Source of the DNA: Spirulinaceae cyanobacterium SM2_1_0
GTDB taxonomy: Bacteria > Cyanobacteriota > Cyanobacteriia > Cyanobacteriales > Spirulinaceae
Assembly: GCA_012031265.1 (NCBI GenBank)
Contig: JAAUTY010000004.1
Coordinates: 35,376 to 99,375 of the forward strand
Direction: 5' to 3'
DNA length: 64,000 bases
Shown: positions 18,722 to 29,096 of the stretch, piece by piece
How the letters are laid out: each line of letters starts with the position of its first letter
Position numbering within the stretch: the first letter of the stretch is position 1
Translations under genes and position numbers: made by a program
The notes under the pieces: model-generated
Told to the model about the DNA's origin: nothing
Databases searched by the model: none
What the model saw: only the letters and a program-made list of their open reading frames with translations

Positions 18722-20770
18722 TTAGAACGAGAAGGTCGTCCGCAGCGTCCCAATCACGTTTGAACTGTCGCGAGCATCTTGGTTGGGGCTCATGACCCAG
18801 ACCACACCCGGCGTGATCGTGATGTTGTCGGTCAGTTGGTACTTGTAAAAGCCCTCAACGTGCCACACATCGTCCGTGCGACCGCGATCGCGCTCCAAGC
18901 CACTAGCATTAATGCCGCGCAGCGTCGGCTGAATACCACCGAAAAGACCCAGAACGCTGCCTTCCTTACCGAAGTCAGGCACCGCCAGACCCAGACCATA
19001 AGTCCAGATGTCCGCATCGCCACGTTCCAGTAGGCGAGCATCTGTCCAGCTAATAAAGCCGCTCACCGTGATGCTCTCGCTCAAGTTGAAAGCCGCCTCA
19101 GCACCATAGGAATTGGTCACCGTAGGGCTGCTAGCATTGTCGGTCAACAAGACCCAGGGGTTATTTGCCGAATAGCTACCGACCAGACCGCGTTGACCGC
19201 CCACCCGAGATTCACCCTCACCGAAGATTGGGCTACCGGTTGAGTGGTAACCATGGACATAGGTTAAGCCCAGGGCAACCGCATCAAAAGCATTGAAGTT
19301 CAATTGACCAAAAGCAGCATAGTCACCATTGAGTAGACCGCTACCTGCTCCCGGTGTAGCAGCATTACTCCCAGCCATGTAGCCCACAGTGATTGTGCTC
19401 GGACCGAGAACACTCTCAATCGGCGAGAAACCAAAGCTCACCGCTGCACCAGAGCCACCACCAATCCGGTAGATGGGACTACGCTGTGAAAAAGTTGCCA
19501 ACGAGCCATCGCCCCCGTCGAAATCCTCAAAGTAAGGATTCAAGGTCGGGGCAATATCGCTCCAAGTACCCCCAGTCGCCACCACATAAGCTTGCGAGTT
19601 CTGGTAAGGGAAGTAGTAAGCCAACCAATCCAGCTCAACCTCATTGTCAGTGCTGGGGCCGCCAACGTTAAAGGTCTGCGTCGCCGCGAATGACCCAGTA
19701 TTCGGACGGCCGGCAATCTGACCATTGCGGAAGACATCCAGGTTGCGGGCTGTCAAGCGGGTTGCCAAGCGATCCTGACCGGTGAAGCTCGTGTTCAACT
19801 CCAAGCGAACCCGATAGCCGAAGGCGGCCTCGCCGAAGTCACTCAGGGCACCTTCTGCTGCACCCGTAATGCTGCCGGTGTCGCCATCGCCGAAGTCATT
19901 GGTCAGTGCGAAGATCACTTCACCACTGAGCTTGGTCGTCGTTGAGAACTGGTGATCTTCCAGGAAAGCAACGCGACCTTCGAGGCCATCTACACGCGTG
20001 CCGAGGGTAGCCAGCTCCGCCTCAAATTCTTGGATTAGGCGCTGTAGAGCTTCCAGATCGTCGCGCGTGACGAAATCAGCCGTTGAAGCCGCAATCAGGC
20101 GCTCAATCTGCTGCAAGCAAGCATTTAAACCAGCCGCAAACTCGTAACGCGAGAGCGAGGCACGACCGCGATAAGTGCCATCCGGGTAACCCTTGAGACA
20201 GTCATAACGGCGCACCAGATCGTCGAGGGCTTGGTAAGCCCAATCGCTGGGGCTGACATCACTGAACTGGGCAGCGCCTGGAACACCCTGACCCAGACTG
20301 CCATTACTGTCCTCAGTGCCGTAGTGATTGATTTGGTCGAGGATTTCGGTATTGCGGTCAGGCTGCACCTGAGCCACTGGGCCGACTTCAACCGCCGCGT
20401 CCAACAAATTGTCAACTGGGGTTTGGGGCGGTGCGGCTGCACGTACCAACTCGTCCAGGGTATCGGTATCAGCAGCGGCAGCCAACGGCTCGTTCACCGC
20501 CGCGTCAAACTCGACCACTGGCACAGCCGACGTCTCAGCGACGATTTCAGCTTCAGGGGCAGTCCCAGCAATCGTTGTGATTGCCTCGGCGGCAATGGGT
20601 GCATTCGCCACCTCGACGCCCAGTTCCTCACTCCCAAGACCAGCAAGCTTGCTGGCATCAGCGGGGGTCTGGGTTTCGGAAGCCAGGGCAACCGATGCCG
20701 AAGACGCAGCGAGCACTACACCGAGGAGTGCTGGGCTGATCGTTTGAATTCTCCAGAGCAGATTAACCAT
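18722..20770 (-). CDS. Outer-membrane porin with SLH domain (cyanobacterial OprB family)
   Basis: 682 residues. The signal peptide ends about residue 30 (ALLGVVLAASSASVALA). An acidic Ala/Glu-rich region (about 30-165) follows, then one SLH domain (about 168-222, FSDVSPSDWAYQALDDLVRRYDCLKGYPDG) that binds peptidoglycan. A short coiled coil (about 225-275, IQEFEAELATLGTRVDGLEGR) leads into an OprB-type beta-barrel ending in Phe (LRTTFSF). This layout is that of major cyanobacterial porins, some implicated in iron or other inorganic-ion uptake. It is monocistronic with its own terminator. The spacing to the next gene (197 bp) leaves room for its promoter. Confidence 0.93.
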   Translation of the reverse strand: MVNLLWRIQTISPALLGVVLAASSASVALASETQTPADASKLAGLGSEELGVEVANAPIAAEAITTIAGTAPEAEIVAETSAVPVVEFDAAVNEPLAAAADTDTLDELVRAAAPPQTPVDNLLDAAVEVGPVAQVQPDRNTEILDQINHYGTEDSNGSLGQGVPGAAQFSDVSPSDWAYQALDDLVRRYDCLKGYPDGTYRGRASLSRYEFAAGLNACLQQIERLIAASTADFVTRDDLEALQRLIQEFEAELATLGTRVDGLEGRVAFLEDHQFSTTTKLSGEVIFALTNDFGDGDTGSITGAAEGALSDFGEAAFGYRVRLELNTSFTGQDRLATRLTARNLDVFRNGQIAGRPNTGSFAATQTFNVGGPSTDNEVELDWLAYYFPYQNSQAYVVATGGTWSDIAPTLNPYFEDFDGGDGSLATFSQRSPIYRIGGGSGAAVSFGFSPIESVLGPSTITVGYMAGSNAATPGAGSGLLNGDYAAFGQLNFNAFDAVALGLTYVHGYHSTGSPIFGEGESRVGGQRGLVGSYSANNPWVLLTDNASSPTVTNSYGAEAAFNLSESITVSGFISWTDARLLERGDADIWTYGLGLAVPDFGKEGSVLGLFGGIQPTLRGINASGLERDRGRTDDVWHVEGFYKYQLTDNITITPGVVWVMSPNQDARDSSNVIGTLRTTFSF

Positions 20771-20967
20771 CCTACGCTTATCCTCACACCTTACTCAAAA
20801 AATGACTGACAACTGAGTGCATTTTTCCGGATCATTATACACCTCTCTGCAAGGGCAGAACAGCCGCCAAATGGCGACCAGTTGCACTACGCGATCGCGC
20901 TAACTGATGATAGCCAGTGAGAGACAGAATCTTGCTAGATTCGGCAGACTGAGAGTTTCCCCTAAGC

Positions 20968-21249
20968 CTAAGCTAGTTGGCTCACAGTCGCAGCCAGATC
21001 GAAGTCAGCCGCCGTTAAGCCGCCAGCATCGTGACTAGTCAGACTAACGGTGACCCTATTGTAGGAGATTGTCAAGTCCGGGTGGTGACCTGCCGCCTCG
21101 GCTGGCGCAACGAGCTTATTCACGAAGTCGATGGCGGCGACAAAATCTTTGAACTGAAAAGTCTTCTCAACCGCTTGACCCTGGACTTGCCAGGTGGGTA
21201 GGGCGCGGGCGCGCGCCTGAATTTCGGTATCGTTGAGTAACTGCGCCAT
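20968..21249 (-). CDS. 4a-hydroxytetrahydrobiopterin dehydratase (pterin carbinolamine dehydratase)
   Basis: 93 residues, the usual PCD length. The catalytic His cluster AEAAGHHPDLTISYNRVTV and the SHDAGGLTAADFDLA segment are present. It dehydrates 4a-hydroxytetrahydropterin; in bacteria without phenylalanine hydroxylase its role is unclear and may concern molybdopterin or folate-type pterins. The start codon is ATG at 21249. It stands alone. Confidence 0.92.
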   Translation of the reverse strand: MAQLLNDTEIQARARALPTWQVQGQAVEKTFQFKDFVAAIDFVNKLVAPAEAAGHHPDLTISYNRVTVSLTSHDAGGLTAADFDLAATVSQLA

Positions 21250-21313
21250 CCTTGCGAAAATACCTCCAACGCTTGAGTGGACTGTAACCAGACGCGATCG
21301 CTCAAAAAACTAT

Positions 21314-21366
21314 CCGCCCCCAGTCACTATCTGTCTCAAAAAAGCCAGAGTATTGATTGGGGGCGG
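21314..21366 (+). other. 13-bp inverted repeat upstream of the pterin dehydratase gene
   Basis: CCGCCCCCAGTCA (21314-21326) and TGATTGGGGGCGG (21354-21366) can pair over 13 positions with one G-T wobble and a 27-nt loop. It lies 65-117 bp before the start of the minus-strand PCD gene, so it could be a leader structure or a terminator of the putative small gene upstream. No T-run follows on either strand. Confidence 0.5.
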
Positions 21367-21444
21367 TGTAGGGGGTTTCTTTTGCTACATCTGACTGCCG
21401 GGAGGAACCTAGCCAGTCAGTTCGCGGGAACTCAGACTACCGGG

Positions 21445-21516
21445 CTAGAGTACAGCCCCGGCACACAGCCGATTATTCGCAGCAGAGAAACCCACACTTT
21501 TACTACTGTCACTCAT
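21445..21516 (-). CDS. Putative 23-residue peptide gene with a perfect Shine-Dalgarno
   Basis: On the minus strand AAAGGAGGTGAT lies 5 bases before an ATG at 21516 (with another in-frame ATG at 21522 that is too close to it). The frame encodes a 23-residue peptide starting MSDSSKSVGFS and ending LCAGAVL. Such a full-length match to the 16S anti-SD is rare in cyanobacteria, which is the main reason for listing it. The peptide matches no family I know. The 658-bp gap 21250-21907 otherwise contains only the inverted repeat above. It could equally be a chance feature. Confidence 0.35.
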   Translation of the reverse strand: MSDSSKSVGFSAANNRLCAGAVL

Positions 21517-21907
21517 GGGCATCACCTCCTTTCCGCCTAGACGGCTCAATGTTTCAAGTGTTTGGTAGCAGTTGCAGCCTTGGCGTGCAACGACTGATTT
21601 GCAATATACCACAACCTCTGGAAATTCTGCCAAGGAGGCGCTAAGACTGGGGTGGACGCAACAACACATCAGCACAAGCTCCAAAATCTCCTGGGTTCTG
21701 CAACGCTGTGTCGCAGGTCGTGGGAATTTGGGTGGTTGCCCTTCGATTTTTGGGAAATGCCAACTTCACCGCTGCTGTTGTGGGCAGCCGTTTGCGGTGT
21801 TACGACATTAAGGCATCGTGTTTCTCACCCCAGTGGGATGTGCTGCACCAGCATGAGAATTGCTGTCACTAATGACAAATTAAAGTGGCAATCGACCGCT
21901 ACTGGCT

Positions 21908-23206
21908 CTACTTGGGCACGATCAGCACCTTGTCGACGCGATTGCCATCCATATCCATGACCTCGAAGCGCAGCCCCTGCCACTCGAAGGAATCGGCCGC
22001 GCCGGGAATGCGACCGAGCTGCGCGACCACGAAACCGCCCAGAGTATGGTAGTTGCCGCGTTGTTCGCCGGGTAGCTCGGTGATCTCGAATAGTTTTTTG
22101 AAATCATCAATGCCCATGATGCCGTCCAGCAGCCAGGAGCCGTCCTCGCGCTGCACGACTTGGAGGTCGCACTGCTGATTAACGCTGGGTAGATCCCCGA
22201 CGATCGCTTCCATCAGGTCATTGAGGGTGATCAGTCCTTGGATGATGCCATACTCATCGACGACCAATGCAATGTTCGTGTGCGTTTGTTTGAGCATTTC
22301 TAGCACCTTCAGCGCTGGCGCGGCTTCGGGGACGAACAGGGGTTGTCGCAGGGCGGCTGTGAGATCAAAGGGCCGACCTTGGAGCAGGCTGGAGAGTAGG
22401 CTGGTGACTTGCACCACGCCCAGCACATTGTCGAGACTGCTTTGGCAGACTGGGAAGCGGGTATGGCTGCTGTGGATCACCTTGTTGCGATTTGACTCTA
22501 CTGAGTCCTCGAGGTCGAGCCAAACAATCTCAGGCCGTAAGGTCATCAAAGTATTGACCGGGCGCTCATCCAATTGCAGGACGCGCTCGACCATATCCTG
22601 TTCGGCGACCTCGAAGGTTCCTGCTTCTGTCCCTTGTTTAAGCAAGACTTTGATCTCTTCCTCAGCGGCGTAAGGTTCAGCGGCGAGATTAGCCTCGCCC
22701 AGAAAGCTGAGAATCAGGTCGTTGGAGGTGCTGAGTAGGTAAACGATCGGGGCGAATAGGGCTGAGAGGGCGCTCAGTGGCATGGCGACGCGCGTGGCGA
22801 TCGCCTCAGGGCGAGCCAGCGCCAGCCGCTTGGGTACCAGCTCGCCGACGACGAGCCAGAAGTAAGTCATGACCAAAACCACCAGACCGAGGGCGATCGC
22901 CTGACTCTGAGCCTGTGATAGGGGCGATTTAGACAGAGCCTCGGCTAGGGTCTCAGCCACGGTTGCGCCGCTGAATGCACCAGCAAACAGACCGATCAGG
23001 GTGATGCCAATCTGTACGGTAGAGAGCACTTGGTTTGGATTGTTGGCGAGGCGTAGGGCTTGCAGGGCGCGGCGATCACCGCGATCGCTGCGCTGCTCGA
23101 GCCGGATTTTGTTCGCCGATACCAAGGCAATCTCTGACATCGCCAGCAGGCCATTGACCAGTAGCAAGACGCAGAGAATGATCGCTTCACTCGTAACCCC
23201 AGCCAT
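21908..23206 (-). CDS. CNNM/CorC-type transporter (hemolysin family, CBS domains)
   Basis: 432 residues. The N-terminal CNNM membrane domain (about 1-190, four helices: LLLVNGLLAMSEIALVSANK, STVQIGITLIGLFAGAFSG and others) is followed by a CBS pair (about 205-335: VNTLMTLRPEIVWLDLEDSV, NIALVVDEYGIIQGLITLNDLMEAIVG). A C-terminal CorC_HlyC domain (about 350-430) ends the protein. Members export Mg2+ or Co2+; the name hemolysin is historical. It lies 99 bp downstream of the phosphoribosyltransferase gene on the same strand. Confidence 0.93.
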   Translation of the reverse strand: MAGVTSEAIILCVLLLVNGLLAMSEIALVSANKIRLEQRSDRGDRRALQALRLANNPNQVLSTVQIGITLIGLFAGAFSGATVAETLAEALSKSPLSQAQSQAIALGLVVLVMTYFWLVVGELVPKRLALARPEAIATRVAMPLSALSALFAPIVYLLSTSNDLILSFLGEANLAAEPYAAEEEIKVLLKQGTEAGTFEVAEQDMVERVLQLDERPVNTLMTLRPEIVWLDLEDSVESNRNKVIHSSHTRFPVCQSSLDNVLGVVQVTSLLSSLLQGRPFDLTAALRQPLFVPEAAPALKVLEMLKQTHTNIALVVDEYGIIQGLITLNDLMEAIVGDLPSVNQQCDLQVVQREDGSWLLDGIMGIDDFKKLFEITELPGEQRGNYHTLGGFVVAQLGRIPGAADSFEWQGLRFEVMDMDGNRVDKVLIVPK

Positions 23207-23305
23207 GTTTGCAACGGCCTAAACCGCCATCAATTGCAACTGCCTCTAGTATCCTGCACACCATGCTTTTTAGCCGGATTTGCCCGAGTGGGTGCTCGCG
23301 CGGGG

Positions 23306-23848
23306 TCAGCGACTTTCAGCCGCCGTGCCAGATCGGGCGCTGTTGTACTGAGCGGCAATCTCGGCGGGAGAGGCGTGCTCGTAGTATTCAAACGGCTGGT
23401 GAATCCAGGGATTGTCAGGCAAGTAGGTGACGTAATAATCCGGTTTCACGACCGAACAGTCCTTGTACCAGAGCACAGCGGTGCGTAGGACGGTGATGTG
23501 ATCGCCATAGCGCGCCTGCAACCAGTTCACCGACTCGCGCAGGCTGATGCCCGAGTCTGCGAGATCGTCCACGACCAGGATGCGATCGCCCAGTTCCGTC
23601 GCCACCATCGACAGGTGTTCCGAAAAGATGATCCGGCCGCGTACGCGATTGCCCTCGCCGCGATAGGAGGCTGCCGACAGCACCGCCAGAGGTTGGTCAA
23701 AGAGGCGGCACAAGGTATCGCCGACCCGCAGACCGCCTTTAGCGATGCAAACAATTTGGTTGAACTCCCAGCCAGACTGATAGATTTGCGCCGCCAGTTG
23801 CTCGATGAGGCGGTGATAGTCTGACCAGGACACGTAAAGCTCTGGCAT
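23306..23848 (-). CDS. Phosphoribosyltransferase (xanthine/hypoxanthine type)
   Basis: 180 residues. Type-I PRTase fold with the PRPP-binding signature RILVVDDLADSG and the IVCIAKGGLRVGD loop. C-terminal KPDYYVTYLPDNPWIHQPFEYYE resembles the xanthine/guanine or hypoxanthine PRTase-like group, so a purine salvage role is likely but the base is not certain. It may be co-transcribed with the CNNM gene. Confidence 0.85.
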   Translation of the reverse strand: MPELYVSWSDYHRLIEQLAAQIYQSGWEFNQIVCIAKGGLRVGDTLCRLFDQPLAVLSAASYRGEGNRVRGRIIFSEHLSMVATELGDRILVVDDLADSGISLRESVNWLQARYGDHITVLRTAVLWYKDCSVVKPDYYVTYLPDNPWIHQPFEYYEHASPAEIAAQYNSARSGTAAESR

Positions 23849-23959
23849 AAGGAAGACCCCGAGGTGGGGTCGTACAGATGGTACAACTGGCTAGTATGGC
23901 AGATACGCACTCGCCAGAGTGTATCAGCCTAGCCCTGTTCTTGCTTGCAATGCGAACCT

Positions 23960-25645
23960 ATGTCTGAATTATCGCCCGATCTCCCGTCGTTGGCCGCCGC
24001 CGAGGCCACCGCCAGCGAGCCACTACAATTCGCCACCAAGTTGGCCTACGGGGCGGGTGATCTCGGCGCGGCGATGACCACCAATGTTCTGGTCTTCTTT
24101 CTCCTCTACTTCTTCACCAACGTCGCAGGGCTGCCGGCGGGTCTAGCAGGAACGGTGCTGGCGATTGGCAAGATTTCTGATGCGATCAATGACCCGATCT
24201 TGGGGATCATGAGCGATCGCACCCAGAGTCGCTGGGGTCGCCGTATCCCCTGGATGTTGGGCGGCGCGTTGCCCTTCAGTCTGCTCTTCCTAGCGCAGTG
24301 GTGGGTTCCCCAGTTCAGCGCTGATCCTCAGTTGAATCTCTGGTTACTATTCGCCTATTACGTCACTGTCGGCGTCTTCTTCAATCTCGCTTACACGGCT
24401 GTCAACCTGCCCTATACGGCGCTGACACCCGAACTGACTGAAGACTACAACGAACGCACCAGCCTCAATAGCTACCGCATGGCCTTTTCAATTGGCGGCA
24501 GCATTCTGTCGCTGCTCCTGGCGCAAGTGGTCTTTCATGTCTACCGCGATGCACCGCTGACCCAGTACTTTGTGCTGGGGTGTATCTGCTCGCTGCTCTC
24601 GCTCGTCGCGACGATCTGGTGTACCTTGCGGATTCAAGAGCGGGGGGGCGCAACCTTTCTTGAACCGTCGTCAAAGACGGCGGCTGGGGCAGTTCGTACT
24701 GGGCAGTGGTGTGGTGCTGCTGTTGGGTAGCGCCTTCAAGCTCCTGAGCATTGGCAGTGCCGGGCTGACGCCGTCCATCTTCGCGGCTATTTTCGGCCTC
24801 TTGCTCAGCTTTTTCCTGTTTGCCGCCGGTTTGACGCTGATCAGCTCGCGACCGGAAGCCCACCTCACGGGTGCGGTGGCGGAGCAAGCGCGCTTGCTGG
24901 CGCGGAGCGTACCGACATTGCCCTTCCGCGCCCAGTTGCAAATTGTCTTCAGCACCCGCCCGTTTTTATTCGTCATCGGCATCTATCTCTGTTCCTGGCT
25001 GGGTGTGCAGTTGATTGCTTCGATTTTGATTTACTACGTGGTCAGTTGGATGGGCATTGCGGAGGCTGACTTTGCGCTGGTGGCGATCGCCGTTCAGGGC
25101 ACCGCGCTGATCATGCTCTTTGTCTGGCGGCTGGCGAGCGATCGCTTCGGCAAGCGCACCGTCTATTTCCTCGGCACTTTGCTCTGGATCATCGCCCAAG
25201 CGGGGCTGTTTTTCTTGCAGCCGGGTCAGGTGGTCGGGATGTATGCGCTCGCGGTCTTGGCGGGGATGGGTGTGTCGGTGGCCTATCTGATCCCGTGGTC
25301 GATGGTTCCAGACATCATTGAGCTGGACGAGTTGCGCACGGGGCAGCGTCGGGAGGGGGTTTTCTATGGGTTTATGATTTGCTGCAAAAGTTTGGCTTGG
25401 CGATCGCCCTCTTCCTAGTCGGCCAATCCCTCGAACTCGCCAACTTCATCCCGCAACAACCGGGCGGCCCGGTGCCGCAGCAGCCCGAGAGCGCGCTGCT
25501 GGCAATTCGCATCGCCATTGGCCCGTTGCCGACGCTAGTGCTCATCGGCGGTTTGATCCTCGCCTACTTCTACCCGATCACCCGTGAGGTTCACAGCCAG
25601 ATCCGCCAGCAACTCGCGGCGCGGCGGCAAGCGGCGCGGCAATAA
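23960..25645 (+). CDS. MFS transporter, GPH (glycoside/cation symporter) family, two frameshifts
   Basis: Sugar-cation symporter-like protein of about 12 membrane helices, read in three frames. Frame 1 (23960-24648) starts with LAYGAGDLGAAMTTNVLVFF and has SDRTQSRWGRRIPWM, the GPH signature. At the G7 run (24642-24648) one extra G shifts the frame; the second part continues LGSGVVLLLGSAF, VVSWMGIAEAD to GVFYGF. Near 25374-25382 one missing T shifts it again to LLQKFGLAIALFLVGQSLE and a polar tail. Repaired length is about 561 residues, normal for GPH. Both lesions are in homopolymers, so sequence error is as likely as decay. Confidence 0.85.
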
Positions 25646-25732
25646 ATGCGAACAGTTTCAGCTTATTAGGTACAGATTGACTAGTGCTCAGTCAGGCTTG
25701 ATTGGGGGGACATTGAAGGCGAGGCGATCAGG

Positions 25733-25935
25733 TTTTGAGGTTTGAGGTTTGAGTTTTGAGTTTCGAGTTTCGAGTTTCGACTTCTGATTTCCACGTAGCG
25801 GCACTAGTACAGGACGGCGGCAATGAGATGCCCATTCAAAATCCCCAGGATTCCCGGATTGCAGGCACTCAAAACTCCACAACGCGGTTATTGCAGGCAC
25901 TCATAACTCAAAATTTAGAACTCAAAACTCCGCCG
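25733..25935 (-). repeat. Dispersed repeat, copy B, with flanking heptamer arrays
   Basis: The 393-bp gap between the MFS and P-type ATPase genes is mostly repeat. TTTGAGG/TTTCGAG heptamers occupy 25733-25785. A 71-bp block (about 25804-25874) is the inverted counterpart of 3848-3921. AACTCAAAA-type units follow to 25935. The shared GTAGCGGCACTAGTAC border also resembles sequences at 2310-2326 and 28898-28912. No gene is seen here. Confidence 0.8.
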
Positions 25936-26038
25936 GCCTGATCCGGAGAGGCGATCTTGCCTGGTTTTGACTTGCCCATTGCCTGATTGGCCAGAGGTCG
26001 AGCCACCAAGCCAGCCTCACTCGCCACTCATGCCGCAT

Positions 26039-28809
26039 TCAATGCGGCTCGGGATGATTGACCTGCGCGCCTCGCGACTTACACAAGGCCGTGGGCTGGG
26101 GCGGATCGAGCCGATTCGCCAAAAGCGCTGTGGGAATCATCGGCAGCATCGGCAGTAAGCAAATCAGCCACTGCTGCCAGCTTAGAGGGGCTGTGTCAAA
26201 TAAGGTATTCATCACGCGCCACTGGCTAAATAACACTTGCAGCACGATCGCCGTGACGATTCCCAGCAGCAGAATCGGGGCATTGGCGATCGCCTGCCGC
26301 TGACCCCGAAAATAGCGCCCAATGTTTGCTCCGAGCTGGCTGATGCTGAGCAGATAAACAATGCGGGCAGCCACCAGGGCTTGAATGGCGATTGTCCGTG
26401 CCACGGCACTATTGCCTGTGGTGAATTGTGCCCATTCAAACAGACCGAAAATCAAAATCCAATTGAATATGGATACCACGAGAATGCGCCGAAACAGTCT
26501 GGGAGTGAGTAAAGGTTCGTTGGGATTGCGGGGCGGCTGTTGCATCACCCCCGGCGATTTCGGTTCAAACGCGAGGGGAACCGTCATGGTGATCGAGTTG
26601 ATCATGTTGAGCCAGAGGACTTGCAAAGATAGAATTGGCAAATCCCGCGCTAACAAGGCGCTGATCAAAATCGTCATCGACTCGCCGCCATTCACTGGTA
26701 GGAGGAAGGCGATCGCCTTGCGAAGATTCTGATAAACCGTTCGCCCCTCTTCTACAGCCGCTTCGATCGAAGCAAAATTGTCATCGGTCAGCAGCATGGC
26801 AGCCGCTTCGCGGGCGACTTCTGTGCCGCCTTTTCCCATCGCAATGCCGATGTCAGCCTGCTTGAGGGCTGGGGCATCATTGACCCCATCGCCCGTCATC
26901 GCGACGATATTGCCGCAAGACTGGAGCGCTTCCACCAGTTGCAACTTTTGGGCCGGGGCCACGCGCGCAAACACCGCGCCCTCGACGGCGGCCTGACAAA
27001 TTTCCGAGGCACTCATGAGCGTCAAGTCTTGTCCGGCGAAGGCGACGACCCCCGCACTGGTTTGAATCCCCATCCGTTGGGCGATCGCCCGAGCCGTGGC
27101 GATATGATCACCCGTGATCATCTTGATTTGAATACCGGCAGACTGGCAGGCATGAACAGCCGCGATCGCCTCGGGACGCGGCGGATCAATCATGCCCTGT
27201 AGCCCCAAAAACACCAAATCGGTAGCGATGTGCTCATGGTCGATCGCGTGCTGATGGCTCGCTGCCACTTTTGCGCAAATGCCAGTACCCGCAACCCCTG
27301 CCCAGCCAGATGATCGACGGCTTGTTTGATCAGATCTGCATCAAGGGCGATCGCCTGCCCCTGCGCGTCGAGCATCTGGGTACAGCGAGATAGCAACGCC
27401 TCGACTGCTCCCTTGACATAAATTATTCGCGACTGCGCCTCATGCAATGTCGCCATGTATTGATATTCAGATTCAAAAGGAATGGCATCCATCCGAGGCA
27501 TCGCCGTCATCAGACCCGCTTGGCTCAGCCCCGCTTTTTCAGCCGCCGCAATCAAGGCTCCCTCAGTCGGGTCACCAACGACCGACCAATCCGTGCCTGT
27601 TTGTTTGAGTTGGGAGTCGTTGCAGAGAATGCCAGCCGCCAAACACCCCGCTAATGCTGGCGGTAGCGCCGTTGCATCAAGCGTCCCCTCATTGTCGCTC
27701 CCAGTGATGTCCCCGTGGGGACTGTAGCCGCCCCCACTGACGCGATAGGACTGCCCTCCCGCGTAAATGGCTTGCACGGTCATCTGGTTTTCCGTCAGGG
27801 TTCCGGTTTTGTCGGAGCAAATCATCGTGGCGCTCCCCAATGCCTCCACGGCTGGCAATTTGCGAATGATCGCATGACGTTTTGCCATGCGGTTGACGCC
27901 GATCGCGAGCGTGATCGTCACGACGGCCGGTAGACCTTCGGGAATCGCACTCACCGCCAAGGCCACCGCCGCCTCGAACATATCGATCCAGGACTCCCCT
28001 TGCCCCAGTCCGACCACGAGTGTGCAGGCCGCTAGCGGCAAGATCACGTAGAGTAGGGTGCGGCTAAATTTCTCAAACTTGCGGGTGAGTGGGGTAGTGA
28101 GGCTGACGCGATTTTCCATCGAGCGCGAAATCTGCCCCATCTCAGTGGCATTAGCCGTCGCAACGACGAGACCCCGCCCCTGTCCAAAGGTGACAAAACT
28201 ACCGGCGTAAGCCATGTTGTGTCGCTCAGCTAAGGGAGTCTCCGCTGGCAGCACTTGGACGGATTTTTCCACCGGAACGGATTCTCCCGTCAACGCGGAT
28301 TCATCGACCTGGAGGTTGCGTACCTGCAACAGTCGTAAGTCAGCCGGTACTTTGTCCCCTGATGTCAGCAATACCAAATCTCCCGGCACTAAATCCCGTG
28401 AAGGAATCCGTAGGGGTTGCCCTTCTCGCAAAACGGTGGTTTCAGTGGTGACAGCTTTGGCGAGGGAGGCGATCGCCCCTTCCGCTTTGGCTTCTTGTAC
28501 ATAACCGATCACGGCGTTGATCAATGTGACGCCCCAAATCACCCCGGCATTGGTCCAGGAACCTAAAACTGCTTTGACGATTCCAGCTAGGAGCAAAATG
28601 TAGAGAAGAGGCTGATTAAATTGCAACAAAAATCTTAGCCATGCCGGTTTTCCCGGCTTAAACTGCAATTCGTTCCTGCCGTACTTTTCATAACGCCGTG
28701 CTACTTCCTCGGAGGTCAAGCCATCTTCTGTATGGCTGTTTAGACTGGCTCTGATTTCTGGGTCGGTCAGAGCGTGATGGCAGTGTGAATACGATTGGAC
28801 GGTCATCAT
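26039..28809 (-). CDS. Cation-transporting P-type ATPase (type II, Ca2+-ATPase-like), one frameshift
   Basis: Membrane ion pump of about 920 residues when repaired. Segments in order: N-terminal cation-ATPase domain (DGLTSEEVARRYEKYGRNEL), actuator loop VDESALTGES, membrane ion site AVSAIPEGLPAVVTITLAIG, phosphorylation site ICSDKTGTLTENQMTV, hinge MTGDGVNDAPALKQADIGIA and six C-terminal helices. The frame breaks at the T4 run 27269-27272 (A4 on the coding strand): one missing A joins VLAFAQK to VAASHQHAID. The start is ATG 28809 or 28806; the latter has better spacing to AGAGGA. The substrate (Ca2+, or Na+/K+ as in close families) cannot be fixed from motifs. Confidence 0.9.
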
Positions 28810-29096
28810 ATCCTCTAGTATTGAGATTGGCTTGCCCTGATGGTTGATTGTTCAGGGCGCTGATCATCACCATTGTGAACGGTTGCGATTTGTAAGGACT
28901 AGTACCACTTGGCATAAATAACCGAGCCGTATGATGCCCCTCCGTCCCTCTTGGCAAGGGGGAAGCTAATCTATTCGTCTACAACACCTACCTCTTGCCG
29001 GGGGAGGTTGGGGGGCGCGATCGCCGTCAATCACTGAAGAATCGCTAAGCGGACTCCAGGCAGTCAATATCCCGCAAGTGACTGTTGGGGGGGCAG

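Noticed and set aside
21572-21811. 79-codon plus-strand frame upstream of the CNNM gene
   Set aside because: Composition is low-quality (many Trp/Cys/His), with no homologous features and no ribosome site.
28925-29015. GC-rich runs (CCCTC, GGGGGAGG) resembling repeat ends
   Set aside because: No clean termini or second copy in the window, so no element is called.
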